A stretch of 64,000 nucleotides of DNA, from positions 1 through 64,000 of the forward strand of contig NZ_PFGL01000033.1 in assembly GCF_002783505.1 (NCBI RefSeq), given 5' to 3'. The notes under the pieces are model-generated. The model did no database searches, was not told the origin of the DNA, and was given only the letters and a program-made list of their open reading frames with translations. This document shows positions 37,547 through 45,873 of this stretch, one piece after another. The position numbers were made by a program, and so were the translations under genes. The stretch is from Shewanella sp. CG12_big_fil_rev_8_21_14_0_65_47_15 (GTDB lineage Bacteria; Pseudomonadota; Gammaproteobacteria; Enterobacterales; Shewanellaceae). Position 1 is the first letter of the stretch, and each line of letters starts with the position of its first letter.

Positions 37547-40500
37547 ATGATGACCCAGCTCTCACGTTTAAAATATGTCTTCTTTAAACGCCCCAAATAC
37601 CAAAGAATTTTTGCCTATTTGGCCACGGCCTATCTAAGCTATGTCATCACCCTAGGGCTCATTATCCCCTACACTATAGTGTCTTTCGCTCCAGAGAAAA
37701 TATCGCAACTCTTAGGCCGCCCAGTCTCTGTGGGAGAGTTGCGACTCAATCCTTTTACTTATCAAGTAGAATTAACCCAGCTTACGCTAAAAGAGAAAGA
37801 CAATAGTCCATTTGCCGGTATTGATGCGATTCAACTCGAGGTCAACTTTTGGCAATCGGTGTTTAATCGAGCGCTCGTCATTGAAAATGTTCATCTGCAA
37901 GGCCCATATGTTGAGATCCGTCGCACTCAACAGCAAGGCAAAGAAAGCTTTAATTTTGACGATATACTGACAACACTGGCGCAAAATTCGTCGCCATCCA
38001 CAGCGGCAGAACCCAAGGAGCCCACTAAGCCCCTACGCATAATGCTTGGGCAATTCACCTTAACCGCAGGCAAATTTAGCTTCGATGATCATATCACTCA
38101 AGCCCGGGTTAATTACCCTAGTATCAACATAAAACTCAATCAGTTAGATACTGAGTACACTATGGAGACTAAGGGACAAGCGTTAAACACGACTGTCGCT
38201 CCGCCGGAGCAATCCGAGCCTAAAACTGAGCCCGCAACTGCAAATAACACTTCTAATATTCCCCCTTTGCTGGTCAATAACCACTACGCAGTGCAACTTA
38301 AGGATGAGCATGACGGGGAAATAAGCCTAGCGGGACAGTTTCAACTCTCGCCACTCAAGGTGATTGGAGATGTCCAAATTGCCAAGCTCAAATTGGCGCC
38401 TCTGTGGCAATTTATCGATGAGCAATTCTACGTCGCCCTGGACAACGGCGAAATCAGCGCAAAAACAGATTATCAAATTGACTTATCAGAGGATATGCCT
38501 TTACAGCTGCATGCTGAAGGTGGCCAAGTGATCCTTGAAAAACTCAATATAATCAACAAAGAGCAGCAAGTTATCCACCTTCCCCTGTTGGCCGTTGAGG
38601 GCATTGACACGGATCTGCAGCAACACACAATCCACATCAAACAGCTGCACAGTGAAGACTTAGCGCTGCATGCGCTGTTTAATGAACAAGGTATTGATCT
38701 CCAAAGGCTATTGACACCCAAATCCCAGATTGCATCACAGACCCCCAATCCAGACCAAAGCACGGCTCCAGATAACGAAAGTCAACGCCAGGATGCTGCC
38801 TCCAATATTGCCGAAAACACGGATGTTAAGCCTACAACCCAAGCTGAGACAGAGCCGACATGGCGAATCCAACTCGACGGGCTCAGCCTTAAAAATTACG
38901 ATATCAATATTACGGAACACAAACTCAGCACAACAGCCCAGCAATGGCGCATCTATCCATTGGATCTCGCCACTCAAGCCATAGTGAGTGATTTAAAGGA
39001 TCCCATTGATTATGAGGTCTCATTGGTCGTCAATGGCCAAGGCAAACTCGCCTCCCAAGGTCAAATCGATGCCACCGCTGGCGCAATTGCTGCAAAACTA
39101 CAGGTGGATAAACTCGTATTAGCGCAATTTCAGCCCTACTTAGCCCCCTATGTAAATATCCAACTCAAGGGTGGCGCCCTTAGCACCGCGGGGCAGCTCA
39201 GTGCCGATGCTAAAGGTCAAGCCATCTATAGGGGCAGTGTTGAACTGGATGATTTAACCATTCTGGACAATTTGCGTAATGCTCCATTGGTGAAATGGCA
39301 AAAAATGCACATTAATCAGTTGGATTTTGACCAGCAAAAGAATCGAATCGACATTGATCATTTAGCCTTTAATCAGCCCTACGCTAAGGTTGTGATTGCG
39401 AAAGACAGAAGCACCAACATTAGCAATCTGATTGTTGAGGCGCCCGCAGTACAAAGTGCCACGACACAAAGTTCGACTATCCGTCCCCCTAATACTAAGA
39501 CTGACACTAAAGCGGTGAAAACGGCCTCCGGCCCAACGGCACCTAATGATGTATCTGTGCAACCAGAGCTAAGTTTAAATATTCAACAGATAAGCTTTAG
39601 CCAAGGTTCAGCCTTTTTTGCCGATAATTCCTTAACGCCAAACTTTGCCTCGGGCATTGAACAACTAGAAGGAAATATCAAGCATTTATCGTCAACGCCG
39701 GGGACAAAAGCTTCAGTCGATATTAAAGGCAAGATTGATAAATATGCCCCCGTCACCCTCAAAGGTGATATTAACCCATTGTTAGATATGCCTTATCTTG
39801 ACCTTGATTTAGTCTTTAAAAGTGTTGAACTCACCTCGGTCAATCCCTATTCGGGTACCTATGCGGGTTACTATATCGATAAGGGCCAACTTTCACTCGC
39901 ACTCAACTATCAGCTCGAACGTAACCAACTTAAGGGCAGTAATCACTTAGTGATCGATCAGCTCAAACTTGGCAAACCGAGTAATAGTGATTTAGCAACC
40001 AGTTTGCCTATTACTTTAGCCATCGCCCTGCTACAGGACCGAAATGGCGTCATCGACTTAGGTATGGAAGTCTCTGGAGATTTAGACTCTCCCAGTTTCA
40101 GTGTCGGCAGTATCATTATGACGGCGCTCACAAATGTAATCACTAAGGTAGTAACCGCGCCCTTCTCCTTCCTCGCGGGCCTCGTTGGTTCGGATGAAAC
40201 CTTAGATAAAATCAGTTTTAGCGCGGGTAATGTTACCCTCGATAGCAAGGCCCAAGAAAGCCTAGATAAACTTGCCAGTGCCTTAACCGATAGGCCTATG
40301 CTAAAACTCAGCATTGAAGGTAGCGTCGATGCCATTAACGACAGTCAAATCATAGTCCAGCGCATGATGAAGCGTAAGTTAGCCAAACTGGCCAACATCC
40401 AGTTTAGTGAATTACCGGCAGATTTAAGCCCCAGCCAATTTCCAACCCAAGGGCCTCTGGCCGAGGCATTAATCAAGCTCTACGAGCAGGAAGTGGCAGC

Positions 40501-40789
40501 GGATCCACAGTTGATTAAGGACACTGTCATCAATGACGCCAAAGACACTCCACTAACGGATGATGAAATCACGACCCGTTGGCACATTGCACTCTATAAC
40601 CTGTGCGTAAAAGCCCAGAATGTCACCGACGGTATGCTTGGGGATCTCGCTCAAGAAAGGGCAAAAACAGTCAAAACCTATCTCGTTGAGTCGAAGGGCA
40701 TAGCACCTGAGCGGATTTTCTTGCTCGAGAGCCGAGTGACACTCAGCCAAAATGCCGCACAAGTTAATATGACGATAGATGTGCCATAA
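37547..40789 (+). CDS. DUF748 (AsmA-like) envelope protein, 1080 aa
   Basis: A large inner-membrane-anchored envelope protein. One N-terminal span (YLATAYLSYVITLGLIIPYTIVSF) is followed by a long beta-strand-rich periplasmic part typical of AsmA/DUF748 proteins, which by family knowledge are linked to lipid transport or outer-membrane maintenance. The repeated motif of strands separated by Gln/Thr-rich linkers is visible. The C-terminal 90 residues (RAKTVKTYLVESKGIAPERIFL) resemble an OmpA-type domain. Start at the first or second Met. Single gene. Confidence 0.85.
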   Translation: MMTQLSRLKYVFFKRPKYQRIFAYLATAYLSYVITLGLIIPYTIVSFAPEKISQLLGRPVSVGELRLNPFTYQVELTQLTLKEKDNSPFAGIDAIQLEVNFWQSVFNRALVIENVHLQGPYVEIRRTQQQGKESFNFDDILTTLAQNSSPSTAAEPKEPTKPLRIMLGQFTLTAGKFSFDDHITQARVNYPSINIKLNQLDTEYTMETKGQALNTTVAPPEQSEPKTEPATANNTSNIPPLLVNNHYAVQLKDEHDGEISLAGQFQLSPLKVIGDVQIAKLKLAPLWQFIDEQFYVALDNGEISAKTDYQIDLSEDMPLQLHAEGGQVILEKLNIINKEQQVIHLPLLAVEGIDTDLQQHTIHIKQLHSEDLALHALFNEQGIDLQRLLTPKSQIASQTPNPDQSTAPDNESQRQDAASNIAENTDVKPTTQAETEPTWRIQLDGLSLKNYDINITEHKLSTTAQQWRIYPLDLATQAIVSDLKDPIDYEVSLVVNGQGKLASQGQIDATAGAIAAKLQVDKLVLAQFQPYLAPYVNIQLKGGALSTAGQLSADAKGQAIYRGSVELDDLTILDNLRNAPLVKWQKMHINQLDFDQQKNRIDIDHLAFNQPYAKVVIAKDRSTNISNLIVEAPAVQSATTQSSTIRPPNTKTDTKAVKTASGPTAPNDVSVQPELSLNIQQISFSQGSAFFADNSLTPNFASGIEQLEGNIKHLSSTPGTKASVDIKGKIDKYAPVTLKGDINPLLDMPYLDLDLVFKSVELTSVNPYSGTYAGYYIDKGQLSLALNYQLERNQLKGSNHLVIDQLKLGKPSNSDLATSLPITLAIALLQDRNGVIDLGMEVSGDLDSPSFSVGSIIMTALTNVITKVVTAPFSFLAGLVGSDETLDKISFSAGNVTLDSKAQESLDKLASALTDRPMLKLSIEGSVDAINDSQIIVQRMMKRKLAKLANIQFSELPADLSPSQFPTQGPLAEALIKLYEQEVAADPQLIKDTVINDAKDTPLTDDEITTRWHIALYNLCVKAQNVTDGMLGDLAQERAKTVKTYLVESKGIAPERIFLLESRVTLSQNAAQVNMTIDVP

Positions 40790-40829
40790 ATTGTTTAACT
40801 AAACTGTCATCCTTTATTCAATAAATACC

Positions 40830-40857
40830 TTAACGCCCAGCCATTGCTGGGCGTTAA
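40830..40857. other. Perfect stem-loop after DUF748 gene
   Basis: TTAACGCCCAGC / GCTGGGCGTTAA with a 4-base loop, 40 bases past the stop. There is no T-run on either side, so it is more a processing or protection hairpin than a classical terminator. Confidence 0.55.
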
Positions 40858-41065
40858 GGCATCTAACAAAAGGTATGCTACTTAACTGTTGGTCAGCCTA
40901 GTGGCTTAGGTTACACTTTGGCGCCCTAGGCAAAAGCGAGCCAACCAATCCCTTTCGCACGGGGATTTGCCCTAGGCACGCTAAAGATGGCAAAGTTGGA
41001 TTGCAAAATAGCTTGACTGCAAATGCCGATGACAATCCCTATTTCCCTTATCATTTGAGGTAACC

Positions 41066-41422
41066 ATGTTTATTATTCGTTGGATTTTAGGCCGGATCAT
41101 TTTATTGTTAAACGTTGTTTTTGCGCCTAAAAAGCGTCATCGCCCCGTAGCTGAACAACAAAAAATCGATGCCCAAACGCAATCTCTAATCCTCTACCAA
41201 TATCCAGCCTGCCCTTTTTGCGTCAAAGTCCGCCGCGCGATGCGCCGTCAAGGACTCAATATCCAAACACTCGACGCTAAAACATCGCCACACAAGGATG
41301 AACTCACCACCCAAGGTGGCAAACAGCAAGTGCCTTGTTTACGTATTGAGCAAGGTGATAAGGTGCAATGGTTATATGAGTCTAAGGATATTATCAGTTA
41401 CTTAGACCAACGTTTCGCATAG
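41066..41422 (+). CDS. Membrane-anchored glutaredoxin-like protein
   Basis: 118 residues. The N-terminal 25 residues form one hydrophobic span, and the rest is a glutaredoxin fold with the dithiol active site Y-P-A-C-P-F-C-V and the cis-Pro motif QQVPCLRIE. A redox role near the membrane is inferred. The family (GST N-terminal-like glutaredoxins) reduces protein disulfides or binds Fe-S clusters. It stands alone, with a terminator-like hairpin just after the stop. Confidence 0.85.
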   Translation: MFIIRWILGRIILLLNVVFAPKKRHRPVAEQQKIDAQTQSLILYQYPACPFCVKVRRAMRRQGLNIQTLDAKTSPHKDELTTQGGKQQVPCLRIEQGDKVQWLYESKDIISYLDQRFA

Positions 41423-41426
41423 CGTC

Positions 41427-41456
41427 AAAGGCGCGCAGTGAATACTGCGTGCCTTT
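41427..41456 (+). terminator. Hairpin after glutaredoxin gene
   Basis: AAAGGCGCGCAGT / ACTGCGTGCCTTT with a 4-base loop. The tail is poor in T, so termination strength is uncertain. It lies between convergent genes. Confidence 0.55.
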
Positions 41457-41476
41457 GCTATTCACATTCACTGCCT

Positions 41477-42166
41477 TTATTTACGCCACAAATATTCACG
41501 ATCAGAATAGTCAAACAACCATTGGGGTTGATACACCACCAGCAATGTTACCGCCATCCCATTTAATAAGGCCTCAGGAAACGCCAGCAAAGGGATTAAC
41601 ATCAAATAATTATCGACTAAAACGCCCCAATCGTAATCGGCAGCTAACCACAGCCAAGCCGCCCAACTCAACTGATGAAATACCGTCGATAACCCCGCAT
41701 TGATAAAGGCGCCCACAAAGATAAAGACAAAAATATGTTTAGGGAACAGATGGTAACTGCGACTATAGAGCATAAAAGATAAAAACAGCGGAATGGCCAT
41801 GGAAAATAAGCTAAATGCACCAAATGCCCCCGGTTGCTTCAACACAAAAATACTAAAAAAAGCACTCGGGAGGAGTAAAGCCACTGTGGCTAAGCGCCAG
41901 CCAAACATCAACAAACAGGTCACTAATCCTAAAAAGTGCAAATGCAGTCCAATTTGAATACTGGCATTTAACATCCACAGGGTATTAATCACCACCAGGA
42001 CAAGCAACAATCGCCACTGTAATCCTTTATTTTTAATAACTTGTTGTAACTCCTCTTTCGGCCAAATGGTATAAACCCATAGTCCTAACAGCACCAAAGC
42101 CATCAGTTGCACTGGATTTAAGGTCCATTCAATTTGCGTTAATCGGTTTGACCAGAACTCCCACAT
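41477..42166 (-). CDS. CbiM-like energy-coupling-factor permease, orphan
   Basis: A polytopic membrane protein (about six to seven spans, 229 residues) that resembles the CbiM/NikM substrate-binding permease: GLHLHFLGLVTCLLMFGW and FPEALLNGMAVTLLVV match the core. It lacks the N-terminal HIPDG-type metal motif of CbiM, and the usual partner ATPase and CbiQ genes are absent nearby. The substrate is therefore unknown; transition metal or another small molecule is possible. Confidence 0.6.
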   Translation of the reverse strand: MWEFWSNRLTQIEWTLNPVQLMALVLLGLWVYTIWPKEELQQVIKNKGLQWRLLLVLVVINTLWMLNASIQIGLHLHFLGLVTCLLMFGWRLATVALLLPSAFFSIFVLKQPGAFGAFSLFSMAIPLFLSFMLYSRSYHLFPKHIFVFIFVGAFINAGLSTVFHQLSWAAWLWLAADYDWGVLVDNYLMLIPLLAFPEALLNGMAVTLLVVYQPQWLFDYSDREYLWRK

Positions 42167-42316
42167 TGATGTAAATCCCTTATTGACGACACTAGCGACT
42201 CAGTAGAGCTTAAACGGCCTAGGGGCTGTAGGCAAAAAGTACCATAAATCTATGATATTTGCCGCCATATTAAGGTATTCTTCTGGGAGTTAATAACCTA
42301 AGAGTTAACGTTTATT

Positions 42317-42781
42317 ATGTCTATAAAATCACTCAGTCTCGTCATCTTCAGTTGCTTTACCCTTATTGCCTGCAGTAGTGCCCCGATAGACCCCGCGGAA
42401 TTGGCGGGTAAGTTAAAAGATAAATTAACCACAGATATCAAAGCCGATGGCCTAAAACTGTTTACCTATCAAGCGAGTTTGGTCGAAGATAAATCGAATC
42501 GTGATAAGGCTGAACGCCCACTGCCCCATGAAGAGCGTATGCGGCAGATGGATCAAGATCCCCGTGAGCAGCGTCGAAGCCGAAAAGAGCATGAAGACAT
42601 TCTCGAAGTTTGGGGGGAACAGGTCGTGCTCGGCCTCACTAAAACCTTAGAAATGACGGGTTACTGCCGTGAGGGCTATTTCGAACTGAGTCGGGTGATT
42701 GAATCTGGGCGGGGGGAGATCCGCGGCGAATGTAAGGAAGGGGCAACAGCAACTGACAGGCAAAAATTTGTGAATTTTTAA
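42317..42781 (+). CDS. Small uncharacterised lipoprotein
   Basis: 154 residues with a lipoprotein signal (FSCFTLIACSS, lipobox L-I-A-C), then a charged soluble part. No family recognised. A Cys pair (YCREGY, GECKEG) in the C-terminal region could form a disulfide. Single gene upstream of the convergent ycaR-lpxK-msbA-comEC block. Confidence 0.75.
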   Translation: MSIKSLSLVIFSCFTLIACSSAPIDPAELAGKLKDKLTTDIKADGLKLFTYQASLVEDKSNRDKAERPLPHEERMRQMDQDPREQRRSRKEHEDILEVWGEQVVLGLTKTLEMTGYCREGYFELSRVIESGRGEIRGECKEGATATDRQKFVNF

Positions 42782-42812
42782 TCTACAGAATTGATACGAT
42801 TGGTATAAATGC

Positions 42813-42840
42813 GATGCGCGCAAACCTAGGGACGCGCATC
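42813..42840. other. Stem-loop between lipoprotein gene and ycaR
   Basis: GATGCGCG / CGCGCATC arms with a 12-base loop between convergent stops. There is no good T-run. Confidence 0.4.
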
Positions 42841-42852
42841 ACAGTCTTGAGA

Positions 42853-43032
42853 TTAAACGGCTTCAGTGAGCGGAATCGCACGATTCTCCAGCAACACAGG
42901 GATACCTTCGGTGATAGGGTAAGCCAATTTATCGGCTTTACAGATCAACTGCTGCGCTGCCTTATCATACTCAAGTTTTCCCTTGCAAACTGGGCAAGCT
43001 ACTATATCTAAAAGTTTTTTATCGAATGCCAT
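42853..43032 (-). CDS. ycaR: Trm112-family small zinc-binding protein
   Basis: Fifty-nine residues from the ATG at 43032: [23 protein letters not shown], the family signature with one CPVC zinc pair, then [12 protein letters not shown]. The start lies inside the end of lpxK (14-nt overlap), so translation is coupled. In E. coli ycaR also follows lpxK. The role is unknown; it may activate a methyltransferase by analogy with Trm112. Confidence 0.9.
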   Translation of the reverse strand: MAFDKKLLDIVACPVCKGKLEYDKAAQQLICKADKLAYPITEGIPVLLENRAIPLTEAV

Positions 43033-44032
43033 GGAAGTTTCCTTGTTTCGCTGCGACCACATCATGAAGACGGTTTAACAGCTGCTCATCAAATTGTGGG
43101 GATAGCTTGGCATTGACCGCCAAATACCACCAGTTTTCTTGTGCAAAATCGCGACATTTAACCGCATCTTTTTCGGTCATCATCAACGGAAAATCTTTCG
43201 CCAAATCACATAACTGTTTTTTATCATAGGCTTGGTGATCATCAAACCCGTGGGATAAAGCCAACTGATAACCCTCGGCTTGCAAAGAGTCGAAGAAACG
43301 AGCGGGATTACCAATTCCAGCCATAGCGATCAGAGGCTGAGATTTATCAAACAACCCAGTTACAGCGTTCCCTTTTACCGCCCTCACCTCTGTTGGGAGC
43401 AGTTGCATCGCAAATTGCCCGTCATTGGCAGGGCCGCCATTAACCACCACAAAATCCACTTGTTTGAGCCGCCAAGCGCCTTCACGGAGTGGACCTGCGG
43501 GGAGCAGATGTTGGTTACCTAATCCCCTTTGACCATCGATCACCACCAGTTCAATATCTCGCCCAAGAGCATAGTGCTGTAGGCCATCGTCGCAGATGAT
43601 CACATCGACACTAAACTCGCTGATCAAGGTTTTAGCCGCCTCAACCCGTTTGCTCCCCACCACCATAGGCACCCCAGTGCGGGCCACTATCATCGCCGGT
43701 TCATCCCCAACCTCAGCAGCACTTGCTCCGGTTGAAACGACTCTGACGCCTCGAATATCCGCGCCATAACCCCGGCTAATCACCCCAGGGTTAAATCCCT
43801 TTGCTCTGAGTAACTCGATCAGATAAATAACAGTGGGTGTCTTGCCACTGCCGCCGACTGTGATATTTCCAACCACAATCACAGGCACTGGCAGACTTGT
43901 TTGGGATTTAATGCCAATACGAAATAAACTGCGGCGAACCGCAGTGATCAGCGCAAATAACCCCGAAAACGGCAGCAATAGCCACTGCAGTGGATGACCG
44001 TGATACCAGATTTTATTGATGAGTGCCTGCAT
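43019..44032 (-). CDS. lpxK: Tetraacyldisaccharide 4'-kinase
   Basis: Phosphorylates the 4' position of the lipid A precursor at the inner membrane. 337 residues with an N-terminal membrane-contact helix ([18 protein letters not shown]) and P-loop [35 protein letters not shown] contains the conserved DDGxQ signature. It follows msbA with no gap (44032/44033), as is usual. Confidence 0.97.
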   Translation of the reverse strand: MQALINKIWYHGHPLQWLLLPFSGLFALITAVRRSLFRIGIKSQTSLPVPVIVVGNITVGGSGKTPTVIYLIELLRAKGFNPGVISRGYGADIRGVRVVSTGASAAEVGDEPAMIVARTGVPMVVGSKRVEAAKTLISEFSVDVIICDDGLQHYALGRDIELVVIDGQRGLGNQHLLPAGPLREGAWRLKQVDFVVVNGGPANDGQFAMQLLPTEVRAVKGNAVTGLFDKSQPLIAMAGIGNPARFFDSLQAEGYQLALSHGFDDHQAYDKKQLCDLAKDFPLMMTEKDAVKCRDFAQENWWYLAVNAKLSPQFDEQLLNRLHDVVAAKQGNFHGIR

Positions 44033-45841
44033 CTAGTGACCAAATTGCATTTGATACAACTTGGCGTACATACCACCCAATTCCAATAGGGACTTATGGG
44101 TGCCACACTCAACGATACGGCCTTGATCGACCACCAGAATTTGATCGGCGCTCTCAATCGTGGAGAGTCTGTGGGCAATCACCACTGAGGTACGATTTTG
44201 CCGTAAATTATCTAAGCCCTGCTGGATAGCCTTTTCAGACTCAGTATCCAGTGCCGATGTCGCCTCATCGAGGATAAGCACAGGCGCATCACGTAGCATG
44301 GCGCGCGCGATGGCAATACGCTGCCTTTGCCCACCGGAGAGTAAGACGCCATTTTCACCCACTTGGGTATCGAGCCCCTCGGGCAGATGCTCGATAAACT
44401 CCATCGCATGGGCTAAGGTTGCCGCTTGGATAATCTGTTCGCGGGTCACTGAACCTGGATAGGCATAGGCAATATTGTTGGCAATAGTGTCATTGAACAG
44501 GGTCACCTGCTGGGAGACTAAGGCCACCTGATTTCGAAGGGATTTTAATGTGTAATCGTAGATACTGATGTCATCGAGTAGAATATCACCGGACTCAAGC
44601 CCAGTATAAAAACGCGTCACTAGGCTCGCAATGGTCGATTTACCCGATCCAGAACGACCGACTAGGGCTAAGGTTTGCCCTTGTTTTACCTCAAAATCCA
44701 CTTTATCTAGGGCGAGTCGCTCCTGTCCATCGTAGCTAAAACTCACCCCTTCAAAACGTAAATTCCCCTTTGCTCGCTCAACGGTATAAGTACCAGTATC
44801 GGATTCGGGCTGGGTATCTAGCAGCTCAAATACCGTAGTACAAGCGGCAATGCCCCGTTGAAATTCAGCATTGACCTTAGTCAGGTTTTTGATGGGTTGT
44901 AACATGGCCATCATTGCCCCTAGGATAGTGGCAAAGGTCCCTGCGGTCAGATCGGCTTTCATGCTATCTAAACTGGCCGCATACAATACAAATGCCAATG
45001 CGAAGGAGCCTATCACCATGATCAACGGCTGGCTGATTGCCTGCGCTACGGCTAACTTCATATTTTGATGGCGATTTTGATCATTTACCTTAGCAAAACG
45101 TGCCACTTCGGTTTCTTGCCCACCGAAGGCTAAGACGTTTTTATGGCCTTTGATCATCTGCTCTGTGGTGGCACTCACGCCGCCCATGGCCGTTTGAATT
45201 TGCTTAGAGACTTTACGGAAACGACGACTCACCACAGTGATCACTAATCCCATAATTGGGCCGATCACCAGAATGCACAGGGATAATTTCCATGAGTTAT
45301 AAAACATCAACACTAGCATCCCCATCACAGTCACACTGTCGCGGACGATGGAGATCAAGGCGCTACCCGAAGCTCGGGCAATTTGCTCAGTGTCAAAGGT
45401 CACCTTAGAAATCAAATTTCCGGTGTTTTCCTTATCCATATAACTCACAGGCAAACTGAGATAATGCTCAAATACTTGCTGACGCATATCCATGATCAAC
45501 CGCGCACTCATATACGAGATGCCGTAGGTCGACACAAAATTGGCAAAACCGCGCAGGGAAAACATTAAAATAACAACGATGGGCGCCATCATCAGTATAT
45601 TGTTGTCGGCATGGAAGCCTTGGCTCGTTGGCAAGGCAATGCCATTACTGATGGCCGCAGGCGTTCCACTAGAAAAACCCTTATCGATAAAAGGGCCGAT
45701 AAAAGCGATAAAAGCCGCATCGACGAGACCATAGATGATAAGTCCCGTAACAGAAAGCAAAAACATGCCCTTCATCGGTTTAAGATAGCCCAGTAATCGT
45801 TTGAAAACTGTCCACATTTCGTCTTTAGGAGATGCTGTCAT
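44033..45841 (-). CDS. msbA: Lipid A/phospholipid flippase
   Basis: ABC half-transporter that flips lipid A-core across the inner membrane. Six spans in the first 320 residues, then the nucleotide-binding domain: Walker A GRSGSGKST, signature LSGGQRQRIAIARAM, Walker B LILDEATSALD and the H-loop in VIAHRLSTI. A GTG at 45850 opens the frame, but the ATG at 45841 (MTASPKDEMW) is the expected start, giving 602 residues. It follows comEC on the same strand in the known comEC-msbA-lpxK-ycaR order. Confidence 0.97.
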   Translation of the reverse strand: MTASPKDEMWTVFKRLLGYLKPMKGMFLLSVTGLIIYGLVDAAFIAFIGPFIDKGFSSGTPAAISNGIALPTSQGFHADNNILMMAPIVVILMFSLRGFANFVSTYGISYMSARLIMDMRQQVFEHYLSLPVSYMDKENTGNLISKVTFDTEQIARASGSALISIVRDSVTVMGMLVLMFYNSWKLSLCILVIGPIMGLVITVVSRRFRKVSKQIQTAMGGVSATTEQMIKGHKNVLAFGGQETEVARFAKVNDQNRHQNMKLAVAQAISQPLIMVIGSFALAFVLYAASLDSMKADLTAGTFATILGAMMAMLQPIKNLTKVNAEFQRGIAACTTVFELLDTQPESDTGTYTVERAKGNLRFEGVSFSYDGQERLALDKVDFEVKQGQTLALVGRSGSGKSTIASLVTRFYTGLESGDILLDDISIYDYTLKSLRNQVALVSQQVTLFNDTIANNIAYAYPGSVTREQIIQAATLAHAMEFIEHLPEGLDTQVGENGVLLSGGQRQRIAIARAMLRDAPVLILDEATSALDTESEKAIQQGLDNLRQNRTSVVIAHRLSTIESADQILVVDQGRIVECGTHKSLLELGGMYAKLYQMQFGH

Positions 45842-45873
45842 TGATAACACTAAATTATGGCAAAGTAGCCATT

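Noticed and set aside
40915..40985. Two GCCCTAGGC-containing stretches forming an imperfect inverted repeat, with a similar stretch near 32455
   Set aside because: Too short and imperfect to call a repeat family from one window; a genome-wide count would be needed.
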